From the NCBI RefSeq assembly GCF_029945885.1, contig NZ_JAQSDK010000028.1, positions 112,204 to 176,203 on the forward strand: a stretch of DNA of 64,000 nucleotides, written 5' to 3'. How positions within the stretch are numbered: position 1 is the first letter of the stretch; the number at the start of each line of letters is the position of its first letter. The stretch is from Brevundimonas sp. (GTDB lineage Bacteria; Pseudomonadota; Alphaproteobacteria; Caulobacterales; Caulobacteraceae). Positions 1-9,307 of the stretch are shown piece by piece. The notes under the pieces were generated by a model. The model was not told the DNA's origin. It searched no databases and worked only from the letters and a program-made list of their open reading frames with translations. A program made the position numbers and the translations under genes.

Positions 1-2
1 TC

Positions 3-56
3 TTCATCTTCATGCGCGACACCCGCAAGGCCAGCCTGATCGTCCACGCCGACTGA
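3..56 (+). CDS. C-terminal end of a gene starting before the window
   Basis: An open frame enters from the left edge and ends at TGA 54-56, giving a C-terminal tail FIFMRDTRKASLIVHAD. It converges on phhA with no gap beyond the stop codon, which fits a real gene end. Too little is visible to name a family. It could also be a chance open frame, since only 17 codons are seen. Confidence 0.4.
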   Translation, partial: FIFMRDTRKASLIVHAD

Positions 57-932
57 TCAGGCCGCGAACCGCCCGCCCTTGCCTGCATAGGCCTGGGTCC
101 CGCGGGTGAAGACCCGGTCGGTCGGCAGGATGGCGTCGATGGCGATCGGCGCGGCCCCCTCCAGCCGCTGATAGATCGGACCGAAATCCTTCAGCGTCTC
201 GGCCTTCAGCGCCTCGATCGAGTCGATGACGAAATAGACCTGCTGGAAGTCGTCGATCCGGTAGAGGGTCCGCATCACCCGTTCGAGGTCGAAGCCGAGC
301 CGGTTCGGCGACGGGTCCTCCAGCGAGAAGACGCTCTCCGTCGCCGAGGACACGATGCCCGCGCCGTAGATGCGAAGGCCGTCCGCGTCCTGCATCAGGC
401 CGAACTCGACCGTGTACCAGTAAAGCCGCGCCAGGTTCTGCAGCATGCCCAGCGAGGCGGCGCGCTGCCCGCCCCTGCCATAGGCCTCCATATAGGCGGC
501 GAAATCAGGGTCGGTCAGCATGGGCACATGGCCGAAGACATCATGAAAAATGTCCGGCTCCTGCAGATAGTCCAGCTGGTCCGGCTTGCGGATGAACTGG
601 CCCGACGGAAAGCGCCGGTTGGCCAGATGGTCAAAAAAGACCTCGTCCGGCACCAGGCCGGGCACACACACCACCGTCCAGCCGGTCAGGGCCTGCAGCT
701 TGGGATTCATGACGGCGAAATCGGGAATGCCGCCGGTGTTCAGGTCCAGCGCCTTGAGCCCCTGCAGGAAGACATCACAGGCCCGGCCCGGCAGGATCTG
801 CATCTGCCGTGCATACAGGGTGTCCCAGGTGCCGTGCTCGACGGCCGTATAGGCGTCCCAGTCCTGCGGAATGGTCCAGTCGGCGGCCGCGCCTTCGGGC
901 GGAGTTTCAAAGACGTGCTCGAAATCGGACAT
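57..932 (-). CDS. phhA: phenylalanine 4-monooxygenase
   Basis: Cytoplasmic pterin- and iron-dependent hydroxylase that converts phenylalanine to tyrosine, the first step of phenylalanine breakdown. The 291-aa length matches the single-domain bacterial enzyme with no regulatory ACT domain. The iron ligands are visible as HDVFGH (His130, His135) and Glu176 in YWYTVEFGL. The start ATG lies at 932 and the encoded protein begins MSDFEH. The neighbours are unrelated (hspQ upstream on the same strand), so it is probably monocistronic. No pterin-recycling dehydratase gene is adjacent. Confidence 0.95.
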   Translation of the reverse strand: MSDFEHVFETPPEGAAADWTIPQDWDAYTAVEHGTWDTLYARQMQILPGRACDVFLQGLKALDLNTGGIPDFAVMNPKLQALTGWTVVCVPGLVPDEVFFDHLANRRFPSGQFIRKPDQLDYLQEPDIFHDVFGHVPMLTDPDFAAYMEAYGRGGQRAASLGMLQNLARLYWYTVEFGLMQDADGLRIYGAGIVSSATESVFSLEDPSPNRLGFDLERVMRTLYRIDDFQQVYFVIDSIEALKAETLKDFGPIYQRLEGAAPIAIDAILPTDRVFTRGTQAYAGKGGRFAA

Positions 933-1015
933 GGACGCGCTCCTGCACTGAACTCTGACGACGACGGGGCCAGTCTAGTCCCTCACTCCGATGGCGTCAT
1001 CAGCGACGGGGAGTC

Positions 1016-1330
1016 TCAGTGAATCTGGTGCGCCCTTGGGGCCATGCGGCCACGGGTGTCGATGCGGAACATCTTCACCTCGTCAGCCCGGGGCAGGCGC
1101 GACAGCTCGGCATCAGCCTCCAGCATCGCCTCGGCGGCATAGACGACGAAGCCGCTGTCCTCCCCGATGGCGTAGATCTGGTAGAAGGGCTCGTCCACCT
1201 GGGCCGCGCTCGGCTCATCGGCCGGGCCAGCATAGGTCGCGTCGACATCCACCACCACTCCGCGAAAGGCGTTGTCGCGGTGACGAACGATCTGGCCGAG
1301 GCCGAATTTGGCAGTGTGCGAATTGATCAT
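1016..1330 (-). CDS. hspQ: HspQ / YccV-type hemimethylated-DNA-binding-like protein
   Basis: Small cytoplasmic protein of the YccV/HspQ family. In enterobacteria it is a heat-shock factor that modulates Lon-dependent proteolysis, and the fold was first described as hemimethylated-DNA binding. The family signature is seen in KFGLGQIVRHR at the N-terminus, GVVVDVDATYAGP, and PFYQIYAIGED. A GTG 15 bases upstream is in frame, but ATG 1330 is preceded by AGGA at normal spacing, so I use it (104 aa, typical length). It lies upstream of phhA with an 83-base gap. The role in this organism is inferred from family only. Confidence 0.85.
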   Translation of the reverse strand: MINSHTAKFGLGQIVRHRDNAFRGVVVDVDATYAGPADEPSAAQVDEPFYQIYAIGEDSGFVVYAAEAMLEADAELSRLPRADEVKMFRIDTRGRMAPRAHQIH

Positions 1331-1427
1331 GCCGACATCCTGCACCGCCGCGCCTGAGCGGAAGGCCCGTGTCCCCGTTCATTTTCGCGACAGTTTGGCT
1401 TGGCACTGACGACGCCCACGGACTACG

Positions 1428-2582
1428 ATGATCGGGACGGGCGCCGTTCTGGACCGCCCATTTGAAAGTTCGGCCATGCCGGAGATCGACGGCGCGCCTG
1501 CACGGCGCGACGACCGGTCCCGGCCCCGAAGGCCTGAAGGTCACGGGGCGACAGGCCGGGATGCGCCGCTCTATGGCGCGCTCGACCTGGGGACCAACAA
1601 TTGCCGGCTGTTGATCGCGAAACCCGCGCGTGACGGCTTCCACGTGGTCGATTCCTTCAGCCGGATCGTGCGCCTCGGCGAGGGCCTGTCGCGCACGGGC
1701 CGGCTCGACGACGACGCGATGGAACGGGCCTATCAGGCCCTGGTCCTGTGTGCCGAACGGGTTGCCCGCAAGGGACTCGAGGCAGGCCGCCTCTCCGCCG
1801 TCGCCACCCAGGCCTGCCGTCAGGCCGACAACGGCGCAGCCTTCATCGACCGGGTCCGGACCGGAACCGGCCTGCGCCTGCGCATCATCGATCCGATCGA
1901 GGAGGCTCGGCTGGCGGTCGAGGGGTGCCTCAATCTGTTTGACCACAAGGCCGAGGCCATTCTGGTCGTCGACGTCGGCGGGGGCTCGACCGAGCTGTCA
2001 TGGCTGAAACGCGAGGACGGACGGTTCCGGACCGTGGGCTGGATGTCGGCACCGATCGGTGTCGTCACCCTGGCGGAGCGTCATCCTGAACCCGCCGGCG
2101 GTCATGACGCCTGGTTCGAGGCCATGGTCGTCGACATGGGCGTCGCCCTGGCCGCGGCCGAGGTCGAACCGGACCTGCATGCGCTGTTCACCGGTGGCCG
2201 GGCCCATATGGTCGGCACCTCCGGTGCCATCACCAGCCTGGCCGGCATTCACCTCGGTCTCGACCGCTACCAGCGCAACCGCGTCGACGGCCTCTGGATG
2301 ACGCGCGCCGACTGCGAGCGCGCGACCGAGACCCTGCAGCGCCTCGGCCCGACCGGGCGCGCGGCGGAGGCCTGTATCGGTCCCGACCGGGCCGATCTGG
2401 TCCTCGCCGGAGCCGCCATCATGGCCGCCGTTCAGCGGGCCTGGCCCTGCGAACGCGTGCGCGTCGCCGACCGTGGCCTGCGCGAGGGTCTGCTGCTGCA
2501 GCGGATGCGCGAGGATCGGCGTCCGACCCGGCGTCGACGCAACCGGGGCCGGACCCGGCCTCAGCCACCCGTCGGGACCTGA
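1428..2582 (+). CDS. Ppx/GppA family phosphatase (exopolyphosphatase-like)
   Basis: Sugar-kinase/Hsp70-fold phosphatase of the Ppx/GppA family, which hydrolyses polyphosphate or pppGpp. The N-terminal phosphate loop ALDLGTNNCRLLI lies near residue 51 and the second loop VVDVGGGSTEL near residue 190. At 384 aa it has only the two catalytic subdomains and lacks the long C-terminal HD-like domain of E. coli Ppx, so the substrate is uncertain. Residues 1-46 are Arg-rich and poorly conserved in appearance; ATG 1476 is an alternative start. Its last 22 bases overlap tail-to-tail with the cyclophilin gene on the other strand. Confidence 0.85.
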   Translation: MIGTGAVLDRPFESSAMPEIDGAPARRDDRSRPRRPEGHGATGRDAPLYGALDLGTNNCRLLIAKPARDGFHVVDSFSRIVRLGEGLSRTGRLDDDAMERAYQALVLCAERVARKGLEAGRLSAVATQACRQADNGAAFIDRVRTGTGLRLRIIDPIEEARLAVEGCLNLFDHKAEAILVVDVGGGSTELSWLKREDGRFRTVGWMSAPIGVVTLAERHPEPAGGHDAWFEAMVVDMGVALAAAEVEPDLHALFTGGRAHMVGTSGAITSLAGIHLGLDRYQRNRVDGLWMTRADCERATETLQRLGPTGRAAEACIGPDRADLVLAGAAIMAAVQRAWPCERVRVADRGLREGLLLQRMREDRRPTRRRRNRGRTRPQPPVGT

Positions 2583-3472
2583 GCCTGGGAGACCTCGACC
2601 GGCAGGGTGATGTCGCAGACCGAGAAGTCCGCGCCGCGTGACTGCCGCACCTGGTCCGCCAGGGTCCGGAATGCGGCGGACTCCGTATCCAGCACCCGCA
2701 CCACCGGACGCCCGACCTCGGGCAGGTCGGCGGCGACCCGGACCCGCGTCATCCTGTCGGGATCCGCCGTGACCATGCCGTTGTCGCCGGCACCTGACTT
2801 CAGCGCTCGCACCACGTCCAGCCCGGACACAACCGTGCCCCAGACCGTGTAGCGCTTGTCCAGCGCCGGATAGGCCTGCCGCATCAGGAAGAACTGGCTG
2901 TTGGCCGTGTCATTGCCCTCGTCGCGCGCCATGCCGGCCACGCCTGGGCAATACAGACCCCAGCCATGCACCTTGCCGTCGGCAGTCAGACTCATGGCCA
3001 CGTCGGGCTGGGTCTGGACCGGCAGCGAATGCAGGAATCCGACCAGGGCCCCGGCCGGGGCGGCGACGGCGGTGAACGGTATCGAGGCGTCGCGGCGGAA
3101 GGTGAACTCCGCGCTGAGGTCCGGATAGGGACTCTGGCCTTCGCCATTGCCCAGGGGATCGCCGGTCTGGGCCATGAACCAGTCGATGACCCGGTGCCAG
3201 GTCAGGCCGTCAAAGAAGCCGGCGCGGGCCAGCAACCGGATCCGTTCGACATGCTCGGGGGCGACCTCCGGGGCCATCTCGATCAGGATCCGTCCCCGGT
3301 TGGTATCGATCACCAGAAGATTGGCCGCCGGCACGGTCCGCCAGTCCGTGACCGCTGCCGCCATCGCGTGCGACGCCGCCGCCGGCGGGGGTCCCCCCAC
3401 CTCCTGGGCCTGGACCAGACCGGCCCCGGCCAGGGCGGCCAGACCGCCCAGGATCGCTGTCGCTCGTCTCAT
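2561..3472 (-). CDS. exported peptidyl-prolyl cis-trans isomerase, cyclophilin type (copy 2)
   Basis: Cyclophilin that catalyses proline isomerisation during folding, predicted periplasmic because the protein starts with a signal peptide ending around LVQAQ. Family motifs are HRVIDWFMAQTGDP (active-site region) and ANSQFFLM (peptide-binding). I chose ATG 3472, which has a strong GGGAGGGG ribosome site 5 bases upstream; an in-frame start at 3493 lacks one. A C-terminal extension of about 70 aa after the core is shared with the neighbouring paralogue, indicating tandem duplication. The genes are 23 bases apart and probably cotranscribed after coaD. Confidence 0.9.
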   Translation of the reverse strand: MRRATAILGGLAALAGAGLVQAQEVGGPPPAAASHAMAAAVTDWRTVPAANLLVIDTNRGRILIEMAPEVAPEHVERIRLLARAGFFDGLTWHRVIDWFMAQTGDPLGNGEGQSPYPDLSAEFTFRRDASIPFTAVAAPAGALVGFLHSLPVQTQPDVAMSLTADGKVHGWGLYCPGVAGMARDEGNDTANSQFFLMRQAYPALDKRYTVWGTVVSGLDVVRALKSGAGDNGMVTADPDRMTRVRVAADLPEVGRPVVRVLDTESAAFRTLADQVRQSRGADFSVCDITLPVEVSQAQVPTGG

Positions 3473-3495
3473 CGTCGCCCCTCCCGTGGTCATGG

Positions 3496-4365
3496 TCAGC
3501 CGCCGACCAGTTCGGCGGTCGGCTGAACATCACAGATGCTGAACTGCGCCCCGCGTGCGGCCCGCACCCGCGCCACCTCGGCCTGGAAGGCCGCGGACGC
3601 CGGTCGCAGCACCCGGACCACCGGGCGTTCCCCTTCCGGCAGGGCCGAGGCCATGCGCACCCGGGTCATCGCATCGGGGGAGTCGCTGACCCGGCCGTCC
3701 GTCGATTCCGGTCCCGCCTTCAGGGTCTTGACCACATCCAGCCCAACCACGACCCGGCCGAAGGTCGTGTACAGGCCGTTCAGGCTGTCGTTCTCATCCA
3801 TCATCAGAAAGAACTGGCTGTTGGCGCTGTTGGCCCCCGAGGACCGGGCCATCCCGGCCACGGCGGGACAGAACAGGCCGCTGCCCGCGGTCTTGAAGTC
3901 GGCGGTCACGAACATCTGGGCATCCGGCTGGGTCACCACCGGCATCGAGCCGAGAATACCGCGCAGGCCGTCGCCACTGTCGGGAACGGCGACGAATCCA
4001 CTGTCGGCCCCGCGCCGGAAGCTGAATTCCCCGGCGATGTCCGGCAGGTCGCTGCCGTTCATCCCGGTCCCCGTGGGATCGCCCGTCTGGGCCATGAAGC
4101 CGGCGATGACCCGATGGAAGACGATGCCGTCATAGAACCCGCGATCCGTCAGGGTGCGGATACGCACCACATGGTTCGGGGCGACCTGCGGCTCCAGCTC
4201 GACCAGGACGCGGCCCTTGGTGGTGTCGATCACCAGCAGGTTTTCCGGCGCGATGGTTCGCCAGTCACCCGATGCGGCGCCCGCCTGGGCCGCGACCGAC
4301 CCCGCCCCCGTCACCAGTGCGACGGCGGCAACCGTTGCCGCCAGAATTCCGAAGGATTTGCTCAT
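3496..4365 (-). CDS. exported peptidyl-prolyl cis-trans isomerase, cyclophilin type (copy 1)
   Basis: Second cyclophilin of the tandem pair, 289 aa with a cleavable signal peptide ending near GAGSVAAQ, so predicted to act in the periplasm. The active-site segment HRVIAGFMAQTGDPTG and ANSQFFLMM are intact. Its ATG overlaps the coaD stop codon (ATGA), showing translational coupling with the upstream gene. The C-terminal extension resembles that of copy 2: each carries a VRVLxxxSAAF segment and ends near a FS[IV]CD motif. Together with coaD they form a three-gene minus-strand operon. Confidence 0.92.
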   Translation of the reverse strand: MSKSFGILAATVAAVALVTGAGSVAAQAGAASGDWRTIAPENLLVIDTTKGRVLVELEPQVAPNHVVRIRTLTDRGFYDGIVFHRVIAGFMAQTGDPTGTGMNGSDLPDIAGEFSFRRGADSGFVAVPDSGDGLRGILGSMPVVTQPDAQMFVTADFKTAGSGLFCPAVAGMARSSGANSANSQFFLMMDENDSLNGLYTTFGRVVVGLDVVKTLKAGPESTDGRVSDSPDAMTRVRMASALPEGERPVVRVLRPASAAFQAEVARVRAARGAQFSICDVQPTAELVGG

Positions 4366-4850
4366 GAGTGTTCCTTGACCTTGGCCCGGACCTGTTCGGC
4401 GACCGACGGGCTGACAAAACTGTCGATCGCGCCGTCCAGACGGGCGATCTCCTTGACCAGACGCGAGGCCACGGCCTGATGCCGCGGATCCGCCATCAGA
4501 AATACGGTCTCGATGTCGGCATTGAGACGCTGGTTCATCGCCGTCATCTGGAATTCGTATTCGAAATCGGCGACGGCGCGCAGGCCGCGCACGATCATCT
4601 GGGCCCCGAGGCTCTCCGCGAAATGCATCAGCAGGGTGGCAAAGGGCTGGACGATGATCTCTGCATCGATCCCGACGACCTCGGCGCGAACCATCTCCAC
4701 CCGCTCGGCGGTGGTGAACAGCGGCCCCTTGTCGTCATTCTGGGCCACGCCGATGACCAGCCGGTCCACCAGCTTCACGGCCCGGCCGATGATATCCATG
4801 TGCCCGTTGGTCACCGGATCGAATGTTCCGGGGTAAAGCCCGATACGCAT
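4362..4850 (-). CDS. coaD: phosphopantetheine adenylyltransferase
   Basis: Cytoplasmic nucleotidyltransferase that joins ATP and 4'-phosphopantetheine to give dephospho-CoA, the penultimate step of CoA synthesis. The N-terminal nucleotide-binding segment GTFDPVTNGHMDII (residues 8-21, with catalytic His17) and VRGLRAVADFEYE are typical. The start is the ATG at 4850, giving MRIGLYPG as in the family. An in-frame start 24 bases further upstream would add an atypical extension. Length 162 aa is normal. It leads the operon with the two cyclophilins, an order common in Caulobacterales. Confidence 0.96.
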   Translation of the reverse strand: MRIGLYPGTFDPVTNGHMDIIGRAVKLVDRLVIGVAQNDDKGPLFTTAERVEMVRAEVVGIDAEIIVQPFATLLMHFAESLGAQMIVRGLRAVADFEYEFQMTAMNQRLNADIETVFLMADPRHQAVASRLVKEIARLDGAIDSFVSPSVAEQVRAKVKEHS

Positions 4851-4901
4851 GGCGTTTTCTCCGCTGCAGCGCACAGGTCTAGCAGCCGCCCGCCGCCGGG
4901 C

Positions 4902-5705
4902 CTAGATCGACTGACGCGGGTTTGACCGCCAGGCCTGACGCAACCGCTCGATCATGGCCGGGGACTCCGGCAGGCTGGTCGAGCCGATCCCCGTGACGGC
5001 GCAGGCCGGCGTGGCACTGTTGCACAGGAAGGCCGCGTCAAACCGGTCGACCTCTTCCCGCCGCACCGGCTCACGGACGGCGTCCAGCCCCACGCTCGCG
5101 AGGCCCCGGTCGATCAGGGCCTGGGCCACGCCCGCCAGCATCGGGGCCCGTGGCCAGACCACCGTCTCGCCACGCAGGAAGCCGATGTTCCACAGACTGC
5201 CCTCGGAGATCCGACCGTCGGCGTCGGCGAACAGGGCGTCGTCAAACCCGGCCTCACGCGCCAGACGTCGGGCACGGAGCAGGGGAAAGGTGGCGGCATG
5301 TTTGAGATGGGCGGCGTCACGGACATGGGTCTGGACCTGAACCCGCACACTGTCTGCCAGCGGCGGCGGCGGCGGCGAGGCGGCGATCATGACCTTGGGG
5401 CGACCGGTCCAGTCCGGCGTCCGAGGACCGATTTCCGGCGAAAACAGACTTACCCGCAGCCACGCCGCCTGCCGATCATCCAGCGCCGCCCGCATAAACG
5501 CCCGCAGACGCGTCTCGCCGACGGACTCGCCAAACAGTTCGCGTGCCGACGCTTCAAGCCGCGCCAGATGCAGATCCAGCCCACGGACACCGCCCCCTTC
5601 AACAAGGAATGCGGTGTAGGCCCCGTAGTTGACCAGGGAGACACAGGCGAGGTCAGCCTGGGTGGCCGCCTCCCCCTCGACCAGGATCACGCGGTCCGGC
5701 CCCAT
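4902..5705 (-). CDS. class IV aminotransferase family protein
   Basis: PLP-dependent fold-type IV enzyme, the family of branched-chain aminotransferases, D-amino-acid transaminases and 4-amino-4-deoxychorismate lyase (PabC). The likely PLP lysine is Lys135 in HLKHAATF, followed by the family pattern DALFADADGRISEGSLWN with Glu168. At 267 aa it is close to PabC in size, but the pattern does not settle the substrate. It starts 3 bases after the gyrA stop on the same strand, so it may be expressed from gyrA readthrough. Folate synthesis is possible but not shown. Confidence 0.8.
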   Translation of the reverse strand: MGPDRVILVEGEAATQADLACVSLVNYGAYTAFLVEGGGVRGLDLHLARLEASARELFGESVGETRLRAFMRAALDDRQAAWLRVSLFSPEIGPRTPDWTGRPKVMIAASPPPPPLADSVRVQVQTHVRDAAHLKHAATFPLLRARRLAREAGFDDALFADADGRISEGSLWNIGFLRGETVVWPRAPMLAGVAQALIDRGLASVGLDAVREPVRREEVDRFDAAFLCNSATPACAVTGIGSTSLPESPAMIERLRQAWRSNPRQSI

Positions 5706-5708
5706 GGA

Positions 5709-8495
5709 TCAGGCGTCGCCGCCCTCATCGCTGCCGCCGTCCATGTCCGTGTCGATGTCCACGTCGGTCCCGCCCTCAACCTCGGCCAGGCGTTCGACCG
5801 AGACGACCTTTTCACCCTCGGCGGTGCGGAAGATGGTCACCCCCTGGCTGGTGCGGCCGACGGTGCGGACCTGGCTGACCGGAGTCCGGATCATCTGGCC
5901 ACCCGAGGTAACCAGCAGCAGATCGTCGCCATCCTCGACCGGGAAGGAGGCCGCCAGACGGTCCCCCGCCCGACCGCCCAGGCCATGGGCCGTCAGCCCC
6001 TGGCCGCCCCGTCCGGTGCGCCGGTATTCATAGGCCGACGACCGTTTGCCGAAGCCGGTCTCGGTCACGGTCAGGATGAACTGCTCTGCCGCGCCCAGTT
6101 CGGCGATCCGCTCGATCGACAGGGCGGCGTCGCCATTGCCCTCGTCCTCGTCATCCGCCTCGATCACCGGCGTGTCGTCATCGCCGTCACCGGCCGCGCG
6201 CCGCATGGCGGTGGCATGTTTGACATAGGCGGACCGCTCGTCCGGCGTCGCGTCGACCCGGCCCAGCACGGCCATGGAGATCACCTGGTCGCCGGCCTTC
6301 AGACGCACGCCGCGCACGCCGGTCGAATCCCGGCCCTTGAACACGCGCACATCGTCGGCCTTGAAGCGGATCGCCCGGCCCAGGGCCGTGGTCAGCATCA
6401 CGTCGTCATCGGCGGTGCACAGGGCGACGCCGACCATGTGGTCGCCGTCCTCCAGCTTCATCGCGATCTTGCCGGCCCGGTTGACGGTGGCGAAATCACT
6501 GAGCTTGTTGCGGCGCACGTCACCCGAACGGGTCGCGAACATGATGTCGAAATTGCCCCACTCCGCCTCGTCCTCGGGCAGGGGCAGCACATTCATGATG
6601 CTGTCGCCGGGCTCGATCGGCAGCAGGTTGACGAAGGCCTTGCCGCGCGAGGTCGGCCCGCCCAGCGGCAGACGCCAGGTCTTCAGCTTGTAGGCCTTGC
6701 CGTTGGTGGCGAAGAACAGCACCGGCGTATGGGTCGAGGCCGAGAACACGCCGACGATGGCGTCCTCGTCCTTCATCGTCATGCCCGACTTGCCCTTGCC
6801 GCCGCGATGCTGGGTCCGGTAGGCGTTCAGCGCCACGCGTTTGACATAGCCGCCGTGGGTCACGGTCACGACCATGTCCTCGCGCGGGATCAGGTCCTCG
6901 TCTTCCAGCTCGAAATCGCCGTCGCCGATCTCGGTGCGGCGCGGCACCGCGAACTCGGCCTTCACGGCCAACAGGTCTTCGCGGATCACGGCCAGGATGT
7001 TGGCCCGGTCCGACAGCAGCAGCAGGTGTCTGGCGATGGTGTCAGCCAGGCCGCGCGCCTCACCGAAGATGTCGTCACGACCCAGGCCGGTCAGGCGCGA
7101 CAGGGTCAGGGCCAGGATGGCCCGGGCCTGTTCGTCGGTCAGGTTCAGCTTGTCACCCTCGACCAGCAGCGAGCGCGGGTCGGCAATCAGCTCGATCAGG
7201 GCCATCATGTCCCCGACCGGCCAGGCCTTGGCCTGCAGCCGCTCGCGCGCCTCGGCCGGGTCGGCCGAGCTGCGGATGATGTGGATGACCTCGTCGATAT
7301 TGGCAACGGCCACGGCCAGACCGACCAGCACATGGCCGCGGTCGCGGGCCTTGGCCAGTTCGAATTTGACGCGGCGAACGACCACCTCCTCGCGGAAGTC
7401 GAGGAAGACCTCGAGCATCTTGCGCAGGCCCATCTGCTCGGGACGGCCGTGGTTCAGAGCCAGCATGTTGACGCCGAACGAGCTCTGCATCGCCGTATAG
7501 CGCCACAGCTGGTTCAGGATCACGTCGCCCGAGGCGTCACGCTTCAGCTCGATGACCATCCGCATGCCCTGACGGTCGCTTTCGTCGCGCACGTCGGAGA
7601 TGCCTTCGATCCGCTTCTCGCGCACCATTTCGGCGATGCGTTCGATCAGGGTCTGTTTGTTGACCTGGAAGGGCAGTTCGGTGACCACGATGGCTTCGCG
7701 GTCCTTGCGGATCGTCTCGACCGTGGCCTTGCCGCGCACGATGACCGAGCCGCGGCCCTCGCGCAGGGCGTTGCGGGGGGCGGTGCGGCCCATGATCTCG
7801 CCGCCGGTCGGGAAGTCGGGGCCCGGAACCAGGTCCAGCAGGGCGTCGTCGGTAACCTCGGGATCATCCAGCAGGGCCACGCAGGCGTCGATGATCTCGC
7901 CGAGGTTATGCGGCGGGATGTTGGTGGCCATGCCGACGGCGATGCCGCCCGCGCCATTGACCAGCAGGTTCGGGATCCGCGCCGGCAGGACGACCGGCTC
8001 CAGTTCCTTCTCGTCGTAGTTCAGCTGGAAATCGACGGTATCCTTGTCGATGTCGGCCAGCAGGGCCACCGCGGCCGGGGCCATCCTGGCCTCGGTGTAA
8101 CGCATCGAGGCCGGCATATCGCCGTCGACCGAGCCGAAATTGCCCTGGCCATCGACCAGCATCAGCCCCATCGAGAAGGGCTGGGCCATACGCACAAGGG
8201 CCATATAGACGGAGGCATCGCCGTGCGGGTGGAACCGGCCCAGCACGTCACCGACCACACGGGCGCATTTCGAATACGAGCGCTCGGGCGTCATGTTCAG
8301 ATCGTGCATCGAATACAGGATGCGGCGATGCACCGGCTTCAACCCGTCACGGGCGTCAGGCAGGGCCCGCGAAACGATCACGCTCATGGCGTAGTCGAGG
8401 TAGGAGCGTTTCAGCTCTTCCTCGATCGTGATGGTGGAAATGTCGCCGTGCGCACCGGACGGGGGCACGGGGGTCTCGAAGGTGTCGTCGGTCAA
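5709..8495 (-). CDS. gyrA: DNA gyrase subunit A
   Basis: ATP-dependent type II topoisomerase breakage-reunion subunit that introduces negative supercoils with GyrB. The catalytic tyrosine is Tyr133 in MRYTEARM, and the GyrA box appears as [12 protein letters not shown] in the C-terminal beta-pinwheel. The 928-aa length is normal; an acidic insertion lies near residues 765-790 between pinwheel blades. The start appears to be TTG 8495, because an in-frame TAA sits just upstream and no ATG gives a full N-terminus. In the quinolone region the E. coli Ser83 and Asp87 positions are Ala94 and Met98 (HGDASVYM). Confidence 0.97.
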   Translation of the reverse strand: MTDDTFETPVPPSGAHGDISTITIEEELKRSYLDYAMSVIVSRALPDARDGLKPVHRRILYSMHDLNMTPERSYSKCARVVGDVLGRFHPHGDASVYMALVRMAQPFSMGLMLVDGQGNFGSVDGDMPASMRYTEARMAPAAVALLADIDKDTVDFQLNYDEKELEPVVLPARIPNLLVNGAGGIAVGMATNIPPHNLGEIIDACVALLDDPEVTDDALLDLVPGPDFPTGGEIMGRTAPRNALREGRGSVIVRGKATVETIRKDREAIVVTELPFQVNKQTLIERIAEMVREKRIEGISDVRDESDRQGMRMVIELKRDASGDVILNQLWRYTAMQSSFGVNMLALNHGRPEQMGLRKMLEVFLDFREEVVVRRVKFELAKARDRGHVLVGLAVAVANIDEVIHIIRSSADPAEARERLQAKAWPVGDMMALIELIADPRSLLVEGDKLNLTDEQARAILALTLSRLTGLGRDDIFGEARGLADTIARHLLLLSDRANILAVIREDLLAVKAEFAVPRRTEIGDGDFELEDEDLIPREDMVVTVTHGGYVKRVALNAYRTQHRGGKGKSGMTMKDEDAIVGVFSASTHTPVLFFATNGKAYKLKTWRLPLGGPTSRGKAFVNLLPIEPGDSIMNVLPLPEDEAEWGNFDIMFATRSGDVRRNKLSDFATVNRAGKIAMKLEDGDHMVGVALCTADDDVMLTTALGRAIRFKADDVRVFKGRDSTGVRGVRLKAGDQVISMAVLGRVDATPDERSAYVKHATAMRRAAGDGDDDTPVIEADDEDEGNGDAALSIERIAELGAAEQFILTVTETGFGKRSSAYEYRRTGRGGQGLTAHGLGGRAGDRLAASFPVEDGDDLLLVTSGGQMIRTPVSQVRTVGRTSQGVTIFRTAEGEKVVSVERLAEVEGGTDVDIDTDMDGGSDEGGDA

Positions 8496-8619
8496 GGAAA
8501 TCGGGCTTTAAATGGCCGGAATCGGAACGTGATCCGCTATAAGGGTTTTCTAGCATCCAGGTCGTCGCGAGGCAAAGTTTCAGGACCCGCGGAAGCCGTC
8601 TGTGAAAGGAAATCCTGCC

Positions 8620-9183
8620 ATGCGCGCCATTCTCCTCTCCACCGCCCTCCTGCTTCCCCTCGGGGCCTGTGTCAGCCTGACCGAAAACCACTACACGCCG
8701 GAGCCTGCCGCACGCGCGGCGATGGGCGATTTCGGCGAGGCGACGCTCCGGAACGCCGCGGGGGAAACCATCGGGCGCGCCGTCCTGACCCAGGGGGCGA
8801 CCGGCCTGCTGATCCGCATCGAGGCCGGCGGCCTGACACCCGGGTGGCACGGGGTTCACATCCACACCACCGGCCGCTGCGACGCCCCCTTCACCTCGGC
8901 CGGCGGCCACATCAACCACGACACACCGGTCCCGCACGGGCTGCTGAACCCGGACGGCCCCGACGACGGCGACCTGCCCGACATCTACGTCCATGCCGAC
9001 GGCCGGGTGAATGCCGAGGTCTTCACCACCCGCGCCCGGATCGCCGCCACCGGTCCCGGCCAGTGGCTGTGGGATGCCGACGGCGCGGCCCTGGTCATCC
9101 ACGCCGGCACCGACGACCATCGCAGCCAGCCGATCGGCGGGGCCGGGGCCCGGGTCGCCTGCGGGGTGATGGCCGCCGGCTGA
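8620..9183 (+). CDS. sodC: Cu/Zn superoxide dismutase family lipoprotein
   Basis: Predicted periplasmic lipoprotein (lipobox LPLGAC near residue 16) of the Cu/Zn SOD family, which dismutates superoxide. Copper and zinc ligands are present: HGVHIH, GGHINHD, a following PHG, the D of GDLPDI, and VIHAGTDDH near the C-terminus. The active-site Arg is probably in ARVACGVM. The ATG at 8620 follows a GAAAGGAAAT ribosome site; an in-frame GTG at 8602 is less likely. It is divergent from gyrA across 124 bases. SodC-like proteins without activity exist, but the ligand set here looks complete. Confidence 0.88.
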   Translation: MRAILLSTALLLPLGACVSLTENHYTPEPAARAAMGDFGEATLRNAAGETIGRAVLTQGATGLLIRIEAGGLTPGWHGVHIHTTGRCDAPFTSAGGHINHDTPVPHGLLNPDGPDDGDLPDIYVHADGRVNAEVFTTRARIAATGPGQWLWDADGAALVIHAGTDDHRSQPIGGAGARVACGVMAAG

Positions 9184-9307
9184 CCCCCGGTCCTGGCCCG
9201 CTCCAGCCCGGACCCTGGGCCGGCCGCAGACCGCCGGGCCACGATTTGATCTTCGCGCCCCGGCCTTCGCCTGCTAACCCCGGCCCCTCAACCCTGAAGC
9301 GACCTGC

